From an uncultured Prevotella sp. (lineage in GTDB: Bacteria > Bacteroidota > Bacteroidia > Bacteroidales > Bacteroidaceae), in NCBI GenBank assembly GCA_900314935.1, contig OMXE01000012.1, positions 39,592-103,591 of the forward strand: a stretch of DNA of 64,000 nucleotides, given 5' to 3'. Below the pieces are notes generated by a model. The model searched no databases. It was not told where the DNA came from and worked only from the letters and a program-made list of their open reading frames with translations. Shown one piece after another: positions 7,358 to 14,954 of this stretch. Numbering within the stretch: the stretch's first letter is position 1; every line of letters starts with the position of its first letter. The translations under genes were made by a program, and so were the position numbers.

Positions 7358-8797
7358 ATGGCAGATTCTAATTTGCAGCGCAGTGTGACCACTGCTACCG
7401 CCAGAAGACTGGCGACCACTACCAAGACAGCCCCGCAGATGGGCTCAATCACTCCAAGACTGTTATTGAAACTCCTGCCTTGGGTGCAGGTGTCTGGTGG
7501 TACGTTCCGTGTGAACCGCACGAAGGTGGAACTCCGCAAGAACGACCGCCTGCCTATCCAGTATGTGGATGGTGTCCCCTCGTTTACAGCGAAGAACCTG
7601 AAGGCTATCCCGCTGTTCTCGGAATTCGATGACGAGATTTTGAACCGTCTGGTTAGCTCTTTCGAAACGAAGGAGGTTGATGTTGACAACCTGTTCGTGG
7701 AGGAAGGAAAGGACAAGCAGCGCTTCTTTATCGTGGCGAGCGGTCAGGCTGAGGTAATCAGCAAGGGTCCTCATGGTGAAGAACTACGGATGGCACTGCT
7801 GGGCGACGGTGAGTACTTTGGCGAGGCCGACCTGCTGGACGAGCAGGAATCGACGGTGAGCGTCCGTGCCATCACACCTACCGTGTTCCTTGGTCTGAAA
7901 CTGAAGGAACTCATCAAGTTCATCAAAGAGGTGCCTGATTTCCGCGAGATCTTTAACAAGGCGGTTGACAAGCAGCTGCGCCTGAAGGCTTCGGTGAACG
8001 ACAACGGTGAGAAGCACATAGATCTGGTGAGCGGTCATGAGGAGGATAATATCATTCCCGAGACCTATATCGACTATGAGGAGAATCCTACGGAGTATCC
8101 GCTGAATACACTGCAGACCGTTGTACGTGTGCATACCCGTGTGAGCGATCTTTACAATAATCCTTATAACCAGTTGGAAGAGCAGTTACGCCTGTCGATC
8201 GAGAGTATCAAGGAACGTCAGGAGTGGGAGCTCATCAACAATAAGAAGTTCGGCTTACTGGCTGCTGCCAATCCGGCCTATCGTATCACTACGCGCTATG
8301 GTGCTCCTACGCCTGATGATCTCGACGAACTGTTGAGTCTTGTATGGAAGGAACCTGCTTTCTTCATAGCCCATCCGCGTGCCATCGCAGCTTTTGAGCG
8401 TGAGTGTACATGGCGCGGTGTACCGCCTGTAACCACCGATCTCTTCGGTACGAAGGTGATCCTTTGGAGAGGTGTGCCCCTGATACCATCCGACAAGGTG
8501 GAGGTGGAAGGACAATACCTGACAGGTCGCGGTGTTGGAACAACAAAGATTATCCTTGTGCGTACCGGTGAGCAGAACCAAGGTGTTGTCGGTCTGCATC
8601 AGAGTGGTATCCCAGGTGAGATCGCACCATCGCTCTCAGCTCGTCTGATGGGTCTCGACAAGTTCGGTGTGGCCTCTTACCTGCTCACAAAATACTTCTC
8701 ACTGGCTGCTCTTACCGATGATGCCATCGCCGTGTTGGAGAATGTGGAAGTGGGATATTATCACGACTATCAGCATAGAAACAAGGTGGAGAAGTAA
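7358..8797 (+). CDS. Family 2 encapsulin shell protein with inserted cyclic-nucleotide-binding domain
   Basis: 479 residues. The N-terminal arm and start of the HK97-like fold are followed by a cyclic-nucleotide-binding (CNB) domain at about 80-210, including GDGEYFGEADLLDEQ like the CNB phosphate-binding cassette. The capsid-like domain then resumes (PLNTLQTVVRVHTRVSDLYN, NKKFGLLAAANP, later FFIAHPRAIAAFERECTWRGVPP). CNB-containing shells are the family 2B type; shells with desulfurase cargo are usually 2A. The next gene is a desulfurase with a cargo-like N-terminal extension, so the protein should assemble a compartment around it. The CNB domain may let a nucleotide gate or sense shell state. 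The family is confident; ligand and function are inference. Confidence 0.9.
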   Translation: MADSNLQRSVTTATARRLATTTKTAPQMGSITPRLLLKLLPWVQVSGGTFRVNRTKVELRKNDRLPIQYVDGVPSFTAKNLKAIPLFSEFDDEILNRLVSSFETKEVDVDNLFVEEGKDKQRFFIVASGQAEVISKGPHGEELRMALLGDGEYFGEADLLDEQESTVSVRAITPTVFLGLKLKELIKFIKEVPDFREIFNKAVDKQLRLKASVNDNGEKHIDLVSGHEEDNIIPETYIDYEENPTEYPLNTLQTVVRVHTRVSDLYNNPYNQLEEQLRLSIESIKERQEWELINNKKFGLLAAANPAYRITTRYGAPTPDDLDELLSLVWKEPAFFIAHPRAIAAFERECTWRGVPPVTTDLFGTKVILWRGVPLIPSDKVEVEGQYLTGRGVGTTKIILVRTGEQNQGVVGLHQSGIPGEIAPSLSARLMGLDKFGVASYLLTKYFSLAALTDDAIAVLENVEVGYYHDYQHRNKVEK

Positions 8798-8845
8798 AAA
8801 AGACTCTCCACCAATCCCTCCCTGCGTGGGAGGGGAGTAAATACT
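8797..8845 (+). repeat. GC-rich stem-loop repeat, copy at encapsulin 3' end
   Basis: After an A-run and a GACTCTCC-like lead, CCCTCCC (8816-8822) pairs with GGGAGGG (8828-8834) over a TGCGT loop, then GAGTAAATACTT. Nearly the same 50-bp layout occurs at 32190-32240, where the stem reads CCCCTCC/GGAGGGG. It starts at the shell gene's stop codon and ends just before the desulfurase start. Confidence 0.85.
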
Positions 8846-8855
8846 TTTTTTGAAT

Positions 8856-10436
8856 ATGATAGATATACAGAATATTGACGGTTACGGCATTCAAGACCCT
8901 GGCTTCGATTTATTGCGGCAAGTGGCTCAAAAGTACTGCCCGGAAGAGTTGCAGCAGGTACGAAAGGAGGTTGTTCCCGACGAAGCGCTCGATCTCTCGT
9001 CGCTGACCGGTCTTCTCCAGTCTTTTGCTGGTGCGGATCTGAAATCCCCTTCTTGGGCACCAAGCACCATTCCCTCTCATCCTGGGGAGGGGGCTACTGG
9101 CGGAAGTCTATCAACTCCGCTCCCTCACAGGGAGGGGCAGGGGGGAGGATCTTCTCTTGGTATCCGACCCTTTGGAGAGCGTGAACTGTCATCCCTTCAT
9201 TATGAGGAGGCTGATACGCTGAACTCAGAGCAGATCAAGAAGGACTTCCCCGTACTGCAGCAGAAGGTGAACGGGCATGACCTCGTATGGCTTGACAACG
9301 GGGCCACCACACAGAAACCGTTGCAGGTGATCGACAAGATCTCGGATTACTATAAGAACTACAATTCGAATATCCACCGTGGAGCCCACACGCTGGCTGC
9401 CCGTGCTACCGATGCCTATGAGGAGGCTCGCGAAAAGGTGCAACGCTTTATCAATGCTGCCACCAGCGAGGAGATCATCTTCGTGCGTGGTACCACCGAG
9501 GGTATCAACCTGGTGGCGCAGACCTACGGACGACAGTTCCTCACTCCTGGTGATGAGGTCATCGTATCAGAGTTGGATCATCATGCCAATATCGTGCCCT
9601 GGCAGCAGGTGTGCCATGAGAAAGGCTGTACGCTGAAAGCGATTCCTACTGATAAGAACGGTGACCTGGTGCTCTCGGAGTTCGAACGACTGATCACCCC
9701 GCGTACGCGCTTTGTCAGCGTAGGACATGTGAACAACACCTTCGGTACCATCAACGATGTGAAACGGATCATCGATATTGCCCATGGACATCATATCCCT
9801 GTACTTATCGACGGCGCACAGTCGATTGCCCATACACCTGTTGATGTACAGCAGCTGGGTGCCGACTTCTTCGTGTTCTCTGGTCATAAGATCTATGGAC
9901 CCAATGGTATCGGCGTGGTATATGGACGCAAGGATCTGCTCGATAAGATGCAACCATGGCAGGGTGGCGGTAACATGATCAAGGATGTGACCATCGAACG
10001 TACGGAGTATAATGTACCACCTGCTCGTTTCGAGGCGGGCACGCCCAATGTGGCCGATGCCATCGGACTGGGTGCCGCTTTGGATTATGTGAGTCATCTC
10101 GGTATCCGAAATATTGAGCACCATGAGCACCAGCTGACGGAATATGCCCGTGAGCAGCTTTCCCAGATCAAGGGTCTTACGCTCATAGGAAATCCCACGA
10201 ACCGCGTGTCGGTAGTGAGCTTTGTCCTGGATGGTATTCCTGTGCCCGAAACAGGAACACTGCTCGATAAGGAGGGTATCGCCGTGCGTGCCGGTCATCA
10301 CTGTGCCCAGCCTGCCCTTCGTGCCCTCGGCTACGAGATGAGCGTCCGTCCTACTTTCGCTCTGTACAATACCCGAGAGGATGTCGACCGACTGGTGATA
10401 GCGGTGAGGAAGATCATTGGTGATAATAAACGATGA
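8856..10436 (+). CDS. Encapsulin cargo: SufS-type cysteine desulfurase with long N-terminal extension
   Basis: 526 residues from ATG 8856. The SufS core begins near residue 120 (KKDFPVL), with PLP Lys345 in SGHKIYGP and catalytic Cys483 in GHHCAQPALR. E. coli SufS has about 406 residues and no such extension. The first 60 residues are amphipathic and conserved-looking (IDGYGIQDPGFDLLRQVA), as expected of a cargo-loading region. Residues about 62-103 are low-complexity Pro/Gly/Ser text encoded by GC-rich stem-loop repeats (9069-9155). It should convert cysteine to alanine plus protein persulfide inside the shell. A disordered linker would tolerate the repeat insertion. Confidence 0.93.
   Translation: MIDIQNIDGYGIQDPGFDLLRQVAQKYCPEELQQVRKEVVPDEALDLSSLTGLLQSFAGADLKSPSWAPSTIPSHPGEGATGGSLSTPLPHREGQGGGSSLGIRPFGERELSSLHYEEADTLNSEQIKKDFPVLQQKVNGHDLVWLDNGATTQKPLQVIDKISDYYKNYNSNIHRGAHTLAARATDAYEEAREKVQRFINAATSEEIIFVRGTTEGINLVAQTYGRQFLTPGDEVIVSELDHHANIVPWQQVCHEKGCTLKAIPTDKNGDLVLSEFERLITPRTRFVSVGHVNNTFGTINDVKRIIDIAHGHHIPVLIDGAQSIAHTPVDVQQLGADFFVFSGHKIYGPNGIGVVYGRKDLLDKMQPWQGGGNMIKDVTIERTEYNVPPARFEAGTPNVADAIGLGAALDYVSHLGIRNIEHHEHQLTEYAREQLSQIKGLTLIGNPTNRVSVVSFVLDGIPVPETGTLLDKEGIAVRAGHHCAQPALRALGYEMSVRPTFALYNTREDVDRLVIAVRKIIGDNKR
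9069..9155 (+). repeat. GC-rich stem-loop repeats inside the desulfurase linker
   Basis: Two units lie inside the coding sequence in frame. The second (about 9112-9155) is the reverse complement of the consensus AAGAYCCTCYCCCCTGCC followed by CTCCCT-N4-AGGGAG. They encode the low-complexity part of the N-terminal extension, residues about 72-100. Confidence 0.8.
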
Positions 10437-10446
10437 ATGTCCATTC

Positions 10447-11679
10447 ATGAAATACGAAACAAAAGTATTAAACACAAAATACCAGAAGCCTGACGCCTAT
10501 GGGGCACTGTCGATGCCTGTCTATTATACGGCAGCATTCGAGTTCCCCTCGGCCAAGGCAATGAGTGATGCCTTCTGTGGACGCACCATGGCACCGTCGT
10601 ATGCCCGCATTGCCAATCCCACGACAACCTATCTGGAGGAGCGTGTCCGACAGATCACGGGGGCTGCGAGCGTGACGGCACTGAATACGGGTATGGCGGC
10701 CATCGCCTATGCCTTGACGGCTGTGAGCGGGGCAGGACTGAACATCGTGGCGTCTAAACATCTTTTTGGTAATAGCGTCTCGCTGATTCGTGACACGTTG
10801 GGTAGCTTCGGCGTGGAACCTCGGTTTGCCGACTTTACGAAACCGGAGGAGGTGGAGGCGCTGATTGACGATAAGACGGTTGCACTGTTCTTTGAGATCA
10901 TTACTAATCCGCAGTTGTTCGTGGCGGATATTCGTAAGCTGTCGGAGATAGCTCATCAGGCTGGTGTACCGCTGATTGCCGATACAACCATCGTACCGTT
11001 CCCTGCCTTTCGGGCAAGCGATTATGGCGTAGATATCGAGGTGGTGTCGAGTACGAAGTACATCTCTGGTGGTGGTACAGGCTTAGGCGGTCTGCTCATC
11101 GACTACGGTAGGTTCGACTGGTCGCAGCATCCGTCGCCTGCCTTGTTGGCTCGTACCAAGAAGGTGGGGAAGAAACTGGCGTTTACGGCTCGGGTGAAGA
11201 CCGAACTGGTGACCAATCTCGGTGCGCTGATGACACCACAGGTGGCATACATGGAAACACTCGGTCTTGATACGCTCGACATCCGTTTCCATCGTCAGGC
11301 AGAAACGACGTTGTGGCTGGCACGTCAGTGTCAGGAACTCCCTGAAATCAAACGGGTGAACTACACCGGTCTGGAGGATAATCCTTTCTACGCTTTGTCG
11401 AAGGAACAGTTCGGTCCGCTGCCAGGGGCAGTCTTCACCATCGACCTTGCTTCGAAGGATGCTGCCTTTGCGTTCATCGACAAGCTGCAGATCATCCGTC
11501 GTGCCACGAATCTCTTCGATCGTAAGTCGTTGGCCATTCATCCCGCCTCCACCATTTTCGGTCTTTTTACTGCCGAACAATGCGCCGAGATGTCAGTGCT
11601 TGACACTACGGTACGACTAAGCATCGGGCTGGAAGACGGTGAAGATCTTCTGGAGGATATCAAGCAAGCTTTAGAATAA
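10447..11679 (+). CDS. MetY-like PLP enzyme (O-acetylhomoserine sulfhydrylase/Cys-Met family), copy 1
   Basis: 410 residues using ATG 10447, 10 bp after the desulfurase stop; an in-frame GTG at 10417 would overlap that gene. Family marks are VYYTAAFEFPSA, YARIANPTTTYLEERV, the pyridoxal lysine in SSTKYISGGGTGLGG and a C-terminal LFTAEQCAEMSVLDTTVRLSIGLED. It should join sulfide or a carrier-bound thiocarboxylate with O-acetylhomoserine to give homocysteine. In Wolinella a MetY enzyme uses the HcyS thiocarboxylate, and carrier, E1 and JAMM protease are all in this cluster. It differs from the second MetY at 13375-14667, so the two copies may use different sulfur donors. Confidence 0.88.
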   Translation: MKYETKVLNTKYQKPDAYGALSMPVYYTAAFEFPSAKAMSDAFCGRTMAPSYARIANPTTTYLEERVRQITGAASVTALNTGMAAIAYALTAVSGAGLNIVASKHLFGNSVSLIRDTLGSFGVEPRFADFTKPEEVEALIDDKTVALFFEIITNPQLFVADIRKLSEIAHQAGVPLIADTTIVPFPAFRASDYGVDIEVVSSTKYISGGGTGLGGLLIDYGRFDWSQHPSPALLARTKKVGKKLAFTARVKTELVTNLGALMTPQVAYMETLGLDTLDIRFHRQAETTLWLARQCQELPEIKRVNYTGLEDNPFYALSKEQFGPLPGAVFTIDLASKDAAFAFIDKLQIIRRATNLFDRKSLAIHPASTIFGLFTAEQCAEMSVLDTTVRLSIGLEDGEDLLEDIKQALE

Positions 11680-11685
11680 GGTCGT

Positions 11686-11766
11686 AAAACCTATGGTTTT
11701 GGGACGCAATACCTATGGTTTTAAGACGCAATACCTATGGTTTTGGAAGCTAAAACCTATGCTTTT
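11686..11766. promoter_or_regulatory. Four 15-bp palindromes at exact 22-bp spacing after metY copy 1
   Basis: AAAACCTATGGTTTT (11686-11700), AATACCTATGGTTTT (11708-11722 and 11730-11744) and AAAACCTATGCTTTT (11752-11766). Arms of 6 bp flank a TAT centre, and the starts are 22 bp apart with 7-bp spacers such as GGGACGC and AAGACGC. A further inverted half (CTATAGGTATTG) is at about 11796-11807. The layout is the same as the array upstream of susC, but the sequence is different. It lies 60 bp upstream of the SDR promoter. Confidence 0.85.
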
Positions 11767-11807
11767 AGAGTGAGCATTGTTTTACAAATTCCCTGCTATA
11801 GGTATTG

Positions 11808-11834
11808 TTGTTTTCCAAATTATTCGTACCTTTG
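11808..11834 (+). promoter_or_regulatory. Promoter of the SDR gene
   Basis: The -7 box TACCTTTG (11827-11834) has a TTG (11808-11810) 16 bp upstream within an ATTGTTG stretch; TTG to TA start distance is 19 bp. The leader to ATG 11894 is about 55 nt. The four-palindrome array lies directly upstream. Confidence 0.6.
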
Positions 11835-11893
11835 CAGCGTGATTTAGTCACACGGAAGATTAGAAAAAACGTATTTGATTATTTTTTATAACA

Positions 11894-12604
11894 ATGAAAG
11901 AAAAGATTGTTTTAGTAACAGGTGCCAACAAAGGCATAGGATTTGGCATCGCCAAGCATCTCGGAAAGAGTGGTTGGCAGGTGATTATCGGTGCACGCGA
12001 CCGACGTCGTGCCGAGAAGGCTATCGATGAATTGAAGTCAGCTGGTGTCAACATACTGGGTTGGGTGAATATCGAATTGCGTGATCTTGACACTATCAAG
12101 AAAGCCGCCGAGGAGATCAATGAGCAATACCCTGGGTTGTCACTCTTGGTGAACAATGCAGGTATTCCCGGTGACATGAGTGTGGACAGTCTGCACACAG
12201 AAGTCAGCGATATCAAGGAAACGCTCGATGTGAACTTCATCGGAACCTTCGCCCTTACCAAGGCGCTGATACCCTTGCTTACCAAGAACGAGGGTCGTAT
12301 TGTCAATGTAACTGTACCTTCAGAGATCAGTCCTTACTGGCACCCGTTGGCCTATGTAGCCAGTAAGGCGGCACAGAATGCCATGGTGGGTGTGATGGCC
12401 ATCGAGTTCCAGCAGAGCAACACCCCGCTGGAGATCTTCACTGTTCACCCAGGACCTACTACCACCGATTTGAACGGTAATATGGCGCTGCCCGGTTTCC
12501 ATGACATAGAAACCGTAGGACAGAAGATGGCCGAACTCATCAACGATGGTCAGAACCACCAAGGTGAGTTCATTGAACTCTATCCGATTGTAAAAGAAGA
12601 TTAG
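11894..12604 (+). CDS. Short-chain dehydrogenase/reductase
   Basis: 236 residues, classical SDR. The NAD(P) loop TGANKGIGFGIA is at about 9-20, NNAG at about 91 and the catalytic YVASK at about 154-158. It is the carbonyl-reductase-like subtype often annotated as stress-related. Its stop overlaps the convergent LuxR-type gene by 4 bp. It has its own promoter behind the 22-bp palindrome array. Substrate unknown. Confidence 0.85.
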   Translation: MKEKIVLVTGANKGIGFGIAKHLGKSGWQVIIGARDRRRAEKAIDELKSAGVNILGWVNIELRDLDTIKKAAEEINEQYPGLSLLVNNAGIPGDMSVDSLHTEVSDIKETLDVNFIGTFALTKALIPLLTKNEGRIVNVTVPSEISPYWHPLAYVASKAAQNAMVGVMAIEFQQSNTPLEIFTVHPGPTTTDLNGNMALPGFHDIETVGQKMAELINDGQNHQGEFIELYPIVKED

Positions 12605-13242
12605 ATATAAAACTCTGACGGATCGATCAACCCCGCACGAAGCGCGTACTTCACCGCTTCGTGCGCTGTGTTTATACCCAGTTTACGGAAGATGTTCTTT
12701 CGATGGGTGGTGATGGTGTGGATGCTCGAGAAACGCTCGGCAGCAATCTCTTTGGTGGTCTTACCCTGTGCAATCGCCTTGACAATCTCCGTCTCGGTCT
12801 GTGTGAGCAGGTCGGGCTTTTCCTCTTCCTGTTGCTGGGTAATGATAGCCTCGAGGGCACGCTGACTGAGGTAGCGGGTGTGGTTCCCCACAGCCTGAAG
12901 TGCTTCACGAATCTCGCTCATAGGACCGTCTTTGAAGACCACACTGAACTGATGGGATGAGTAAACCACTCGACGGATGAACTGAGGTGTCAGTTCGTCG
13001 CTGATAAGAAGCCAGTCAGACAGGTTGAACCGCTCTGCAATAATCAGGAGCTGATCCTCGTCGGCGAAGTCAAACAACGTATAGTCGAGCAGCACGGCAG
13101 CACTCTCATGCTCCCTGAGCAGGTCAACAAGTCCTGACCTGTCAAAAGCACGGTAGATCACATTCTCTTCATCTTTCCGAAGAAGACTCTCCAGTGCAAA
13201 CCGTGTGAGTTCCTGGTTGTCAGCAATGATGTACTTTCTCAT
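12601..13242 (-). CDS. NarL/LuxR-family response regulator
   Basis: 213 residues. The N-terminal receiver-like domain has the likely phospho-acceptor Asp in VLLDYTLF. The C-terminal LuxR helix-turn-helix (about 145-205) has TQTETEIVKAIAQGKTTKEIA and IHTITTHRKNIFRKLGI. No histidine kinase is adjacent, so it is an orphan regulator. Its position between the metY genes makes it a candidate regulator of the sulfur cluster, by location only. A near-consensus TACCTTCG is upstream on the minus strand, and an inverted repeat GGTAATCTG/CAGATTACC (13280-13319) lies behind it. Confidence 0.88.
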   Translation of the reverse strand: MRKYIIADNQELTRFALESLLRKDEENVIYRAFDRSGLVDLLREHESAAVLLDYTLFDFADEDQLLIIAERFNLSDWLLISDELTPQFIRRVVYSSHQFSVVFKDGPMSEIREALQAVGNHTRYLSQRALEAIITQQQEEEKPDLLTQTETEIVKAIAQGKTTKEIAAERFSSIHTITTHRKNIFRKLGINTAHEAVKYALRAGLIDPSEFYI

Positions 13243-13279
13243 AAGCGACGGTTTTAGGGTGCGAAGGTACGAAAATTCA

Positions 13280-13319
13280 GGTAATCTGCCAAATCCAATG
13301 CGAACTTTGACAGATTACC
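13280..13319. promoter_or_regulatory. Inverted repeat between LuxR-type and metY genes
   Basis: Perfect 9-bp arms GGTAATCTG (13280-13288) and CAGATTACC (13311-13319) with a 22-bp loop. On the plus strand it is followed by CTTTTTATTCTT. It could be the end of the metY transcript or an operator of the LuxR-type gene. An 8-bp-period TTCAATTC repeat (13330-13374) leads up to the metY stop codon. Confidence 0.55.
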
Positions 13320-13374
13320 CTTTTTATTCTTAATCTTTCAACTTCAATTCTTCAATTTTTCAATTCTTCCATTC

Positions 13375-14667
13375 TTAAATCTTCTCCAGCGCCTGTGCCA
13401 GATCGTCGATGATGTCATCAATGTGCTCTGTACCGATGCTCAGACGGATGGTTGACGGAGTGATGTGCTGCTCAGCCAGTTCCTCGGGTGAGAGCTGTGA
13501 GTGGGTAGTGGTGTAGGGATGGATCACCAGACTCTTCACATCAGCCACGTTAGCCAGCAGTGAGAAGATCTGCAGTGCATCGATGAATTTCCAGGCCTCT
13601 TCCTGACCGCCCTTGATCTCGAAGGTAAAGATGCTACCAGCACCATTGGGGAAGTACTTCTTGTAGAGCTGGTGGTCGCGATGACTCTCCAGTGCGGGAT
13701 GGTTCACCTTAGCCACCTTCGGGTGCTTGGCAAGGAAATCAACCACCTTCAGGGCGTTCTCCACATGACGCTCCACGCGCAGACTCAGTGTCTCTACACC
13801 CTGCAAGAGGATGAAGGCGTTGAAGGGAGAGATGGCAGCACCGGTATCGCGCAGGATGACGGCACGGATACGGGTAACGTAAGCGGCTGCACCAACAGCA
13901 TCTGCGAACACGATACCATGGTAGGATGGATCCGGCTTGGCCAAAGTGGGGAACTTATCGGGATTAGCCTTCCAGTCGAACTTTCCACCATCTACGATGA
14001 CACCACCCAGTGAAGAGCCATGACCGCCAAGGAATTTGGTGGCAGAGTGTACCACGATGTCAGCTCCGTGCTCCAGGGGTCGGATGAGATAAGGTGTACC
14101 GAATGTGTTATCTACGATAAACGGAATACCGTGCTTGTGGGCCACGGCAGCCACGCCTTCGAGGTCGAGCACATCAGAATTCGGATTACCGAATGTCTCT
14201 GCGTACACCACTTTTGTATTGGGCTTGATGGCAGCTTCAAGTGCATCAAGGTCGTTTACATTGATAATGGTATTACTGATACCCTGTGTGGCCAGCGTAT
14301 GGGTGATGAGGTTATAGGAACCGCCATAGAGGTTGTCGGCAGCCACGATATGATCACCCGCCTGTACAATGTTCTGCAGGGCATAGGTAATGGCAGCAGC
14401 ACCAGAGGCAACAGCCAGACCAGCCACACCACCCTCAAGGGCAGCCACACGATCCTCGAACACACCCTGTGTGGAGTTGGTCAGACGACCGTAGATATTA
14501 CCTGCATCACGCAGACCGAAGCGGTCGGCAGCATGCTGTGAATTACGGAACACATAACTGGTGGTCTGGTAAATAGGCACGGCACGTGCATCGGTTGCGG
14601 GGTCGGCCTGCTCCTGACCTACATGAAGCTGTAAAGTCTCAAAACGATAATTTTTCTTTGTACTCAT
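13375..14667 (-). CDS. metY: O-acetylhomoserine aminocarboxypropyltransferase (sulfhydrylase), copy 2
   Basis: 430 residues, full MetY length. It has FETLQLHVGQEQADPATDARAVPIY-type text at the N-terminus (pattern, residues 8-32), YGRLTNST, the PLP lysine in VHSATKFLGGHG, and HPYTTTHSQLSPEEL and STIRLSIGTEHIDD at the C-terminus. It makes homocysteine from O-acetylhomoserine and sulfide, or from a protein thiocarboxylate in HcyS-type systems. It has a strong promoter with an 11-bp inverted repeat over the -33 element, so it is probably repressed when methionine or cysteine is plentiful. Confidence 0.94.
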   Translation of the reverse strand: MSTKKNYRFETLQLHVGQEQADPATDARAVPIYQTTSYVFRNSQHAADRFGLRDAGNIYGRLTNSTQGVFEDRVAALEGGVAGLAVASGAAAITYALQNIVQAGDHIVAADNLYGGSYNLITHTLATQGISNTIINVNDLDALEAAIKPNTKVVYAETFGNPNSDVLDLEGVAAVAHKHGIPFIVDNTFGTPYLIRPLEHGADIVVHSATKFLGGHGSSLGGVIVDGGKFDWKANPDKFPTLAKPDPSYHGIVFADAVGAAAYVTRIRAVILRDTGAAISPFNAFILLQGVETLSLRVERHVENALKVVDFLAKHPKVAKVNHPALESHRDHQLYKKYFPNGAGSIFTFEIKGGQEEAWKFIDALQIFSLLANVADVKSLVIHPYTTTHSQLSPEELAEQHITPSTIRLSIGTEHIDDIIDDLAQALEKI

Positions 14668-14781
14668 AATCTTATCCTTTCTTTAATTATTTGTTTTATT
14701 ATTTTTATTTATGTTCTTTTGTCCTTTTGTCTAAAAACATGTCCTTCTGTCTAAACACGTTCTTATGTCATTTCGACGGTG

Positions 14782-14837
14782 CAAAGTTACGGACTTTAGG
14801 AATATCTTCCAAATATCTATTGATTATTGGAAGATAT
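14782..14837 (-). promoter_or_regulatory. metY promoter with overlapping 11-bp inverted repeat (operator)
   Basis: On the minus strand TTTGG (14813-14809), 19 bp, TAACTTTG (14789-14782) is a near-perfect Bacteroidetes promoter. ATATCTTCCAA (14802-14812) and TTGGAAGATAT (14827-14837) are perfect inverted arms, and the first arm covers the -33 element. This is the geometry of a repressor site. The leader of about 110 nt carries TTAGACANAAGNACAT-like 18-20-nt repeats also seen near 34040. No SAM riboswitch was recognised. Confidence 0.75.
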
Positions 14838-14857
14838 ATCTAAATCCGTGTTCTAAA

Positions 14858-14916
14858 AAGAATGATATTCTTAATACCCCTTTCTTACACTCCATGTAAA
14901 AGAAAAATATTCTTTT
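14858..14916. promoter_or_regulatory. Two small palindromes upstream of queC
   Basis: AAGAAT-GAT-ATTCTT (14858-14872) is another 6-3-6 palindrome. AAAAGAA (14898-14904) and TTCTTTT (14910-14916) form a second inverted repeat. Both lie in the divergent metY/queC spacer, 25-95 bp upstream of the queC -7 box. Confidence 0.5.
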
Positions 14917-14941
14917 CCTTCGCTAAGTCGGAATAAAATCG

Positions 14942-14949
14942 TACCTTTG
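14942..14949 (+). promoter_or_regulatory. queC -7 box, implying a leaderless mRNA
   Basis: TACCTTTG (14942-14949) fits TAnnTTTG. The start ATG is at 14955, only 5 nt further. With the usual start site 4-7 nt after the box, the message would begin at or next to the start codon, so no ribosome-binding site can exist. Confidence 0.65.
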
Positions 14950-14954
14950 TAGCC

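Noticed and set aside
3479-11766. Palindrome arrays as short CRISPR arrays
   Set aside because: Repeats are 15-bp palindromes with fixed 7-bp spacers and no cas genes nearby; CRISPR spacers are longer and repeats are 23-37 bp or more.
14668-14790. SAM riboswitch in the metY leader
   Set aside because: The leader is AT-rich with 18-20-nt TTAGACANAAG-type repeats and lacks the paired helices expected of a SAM aptamer.
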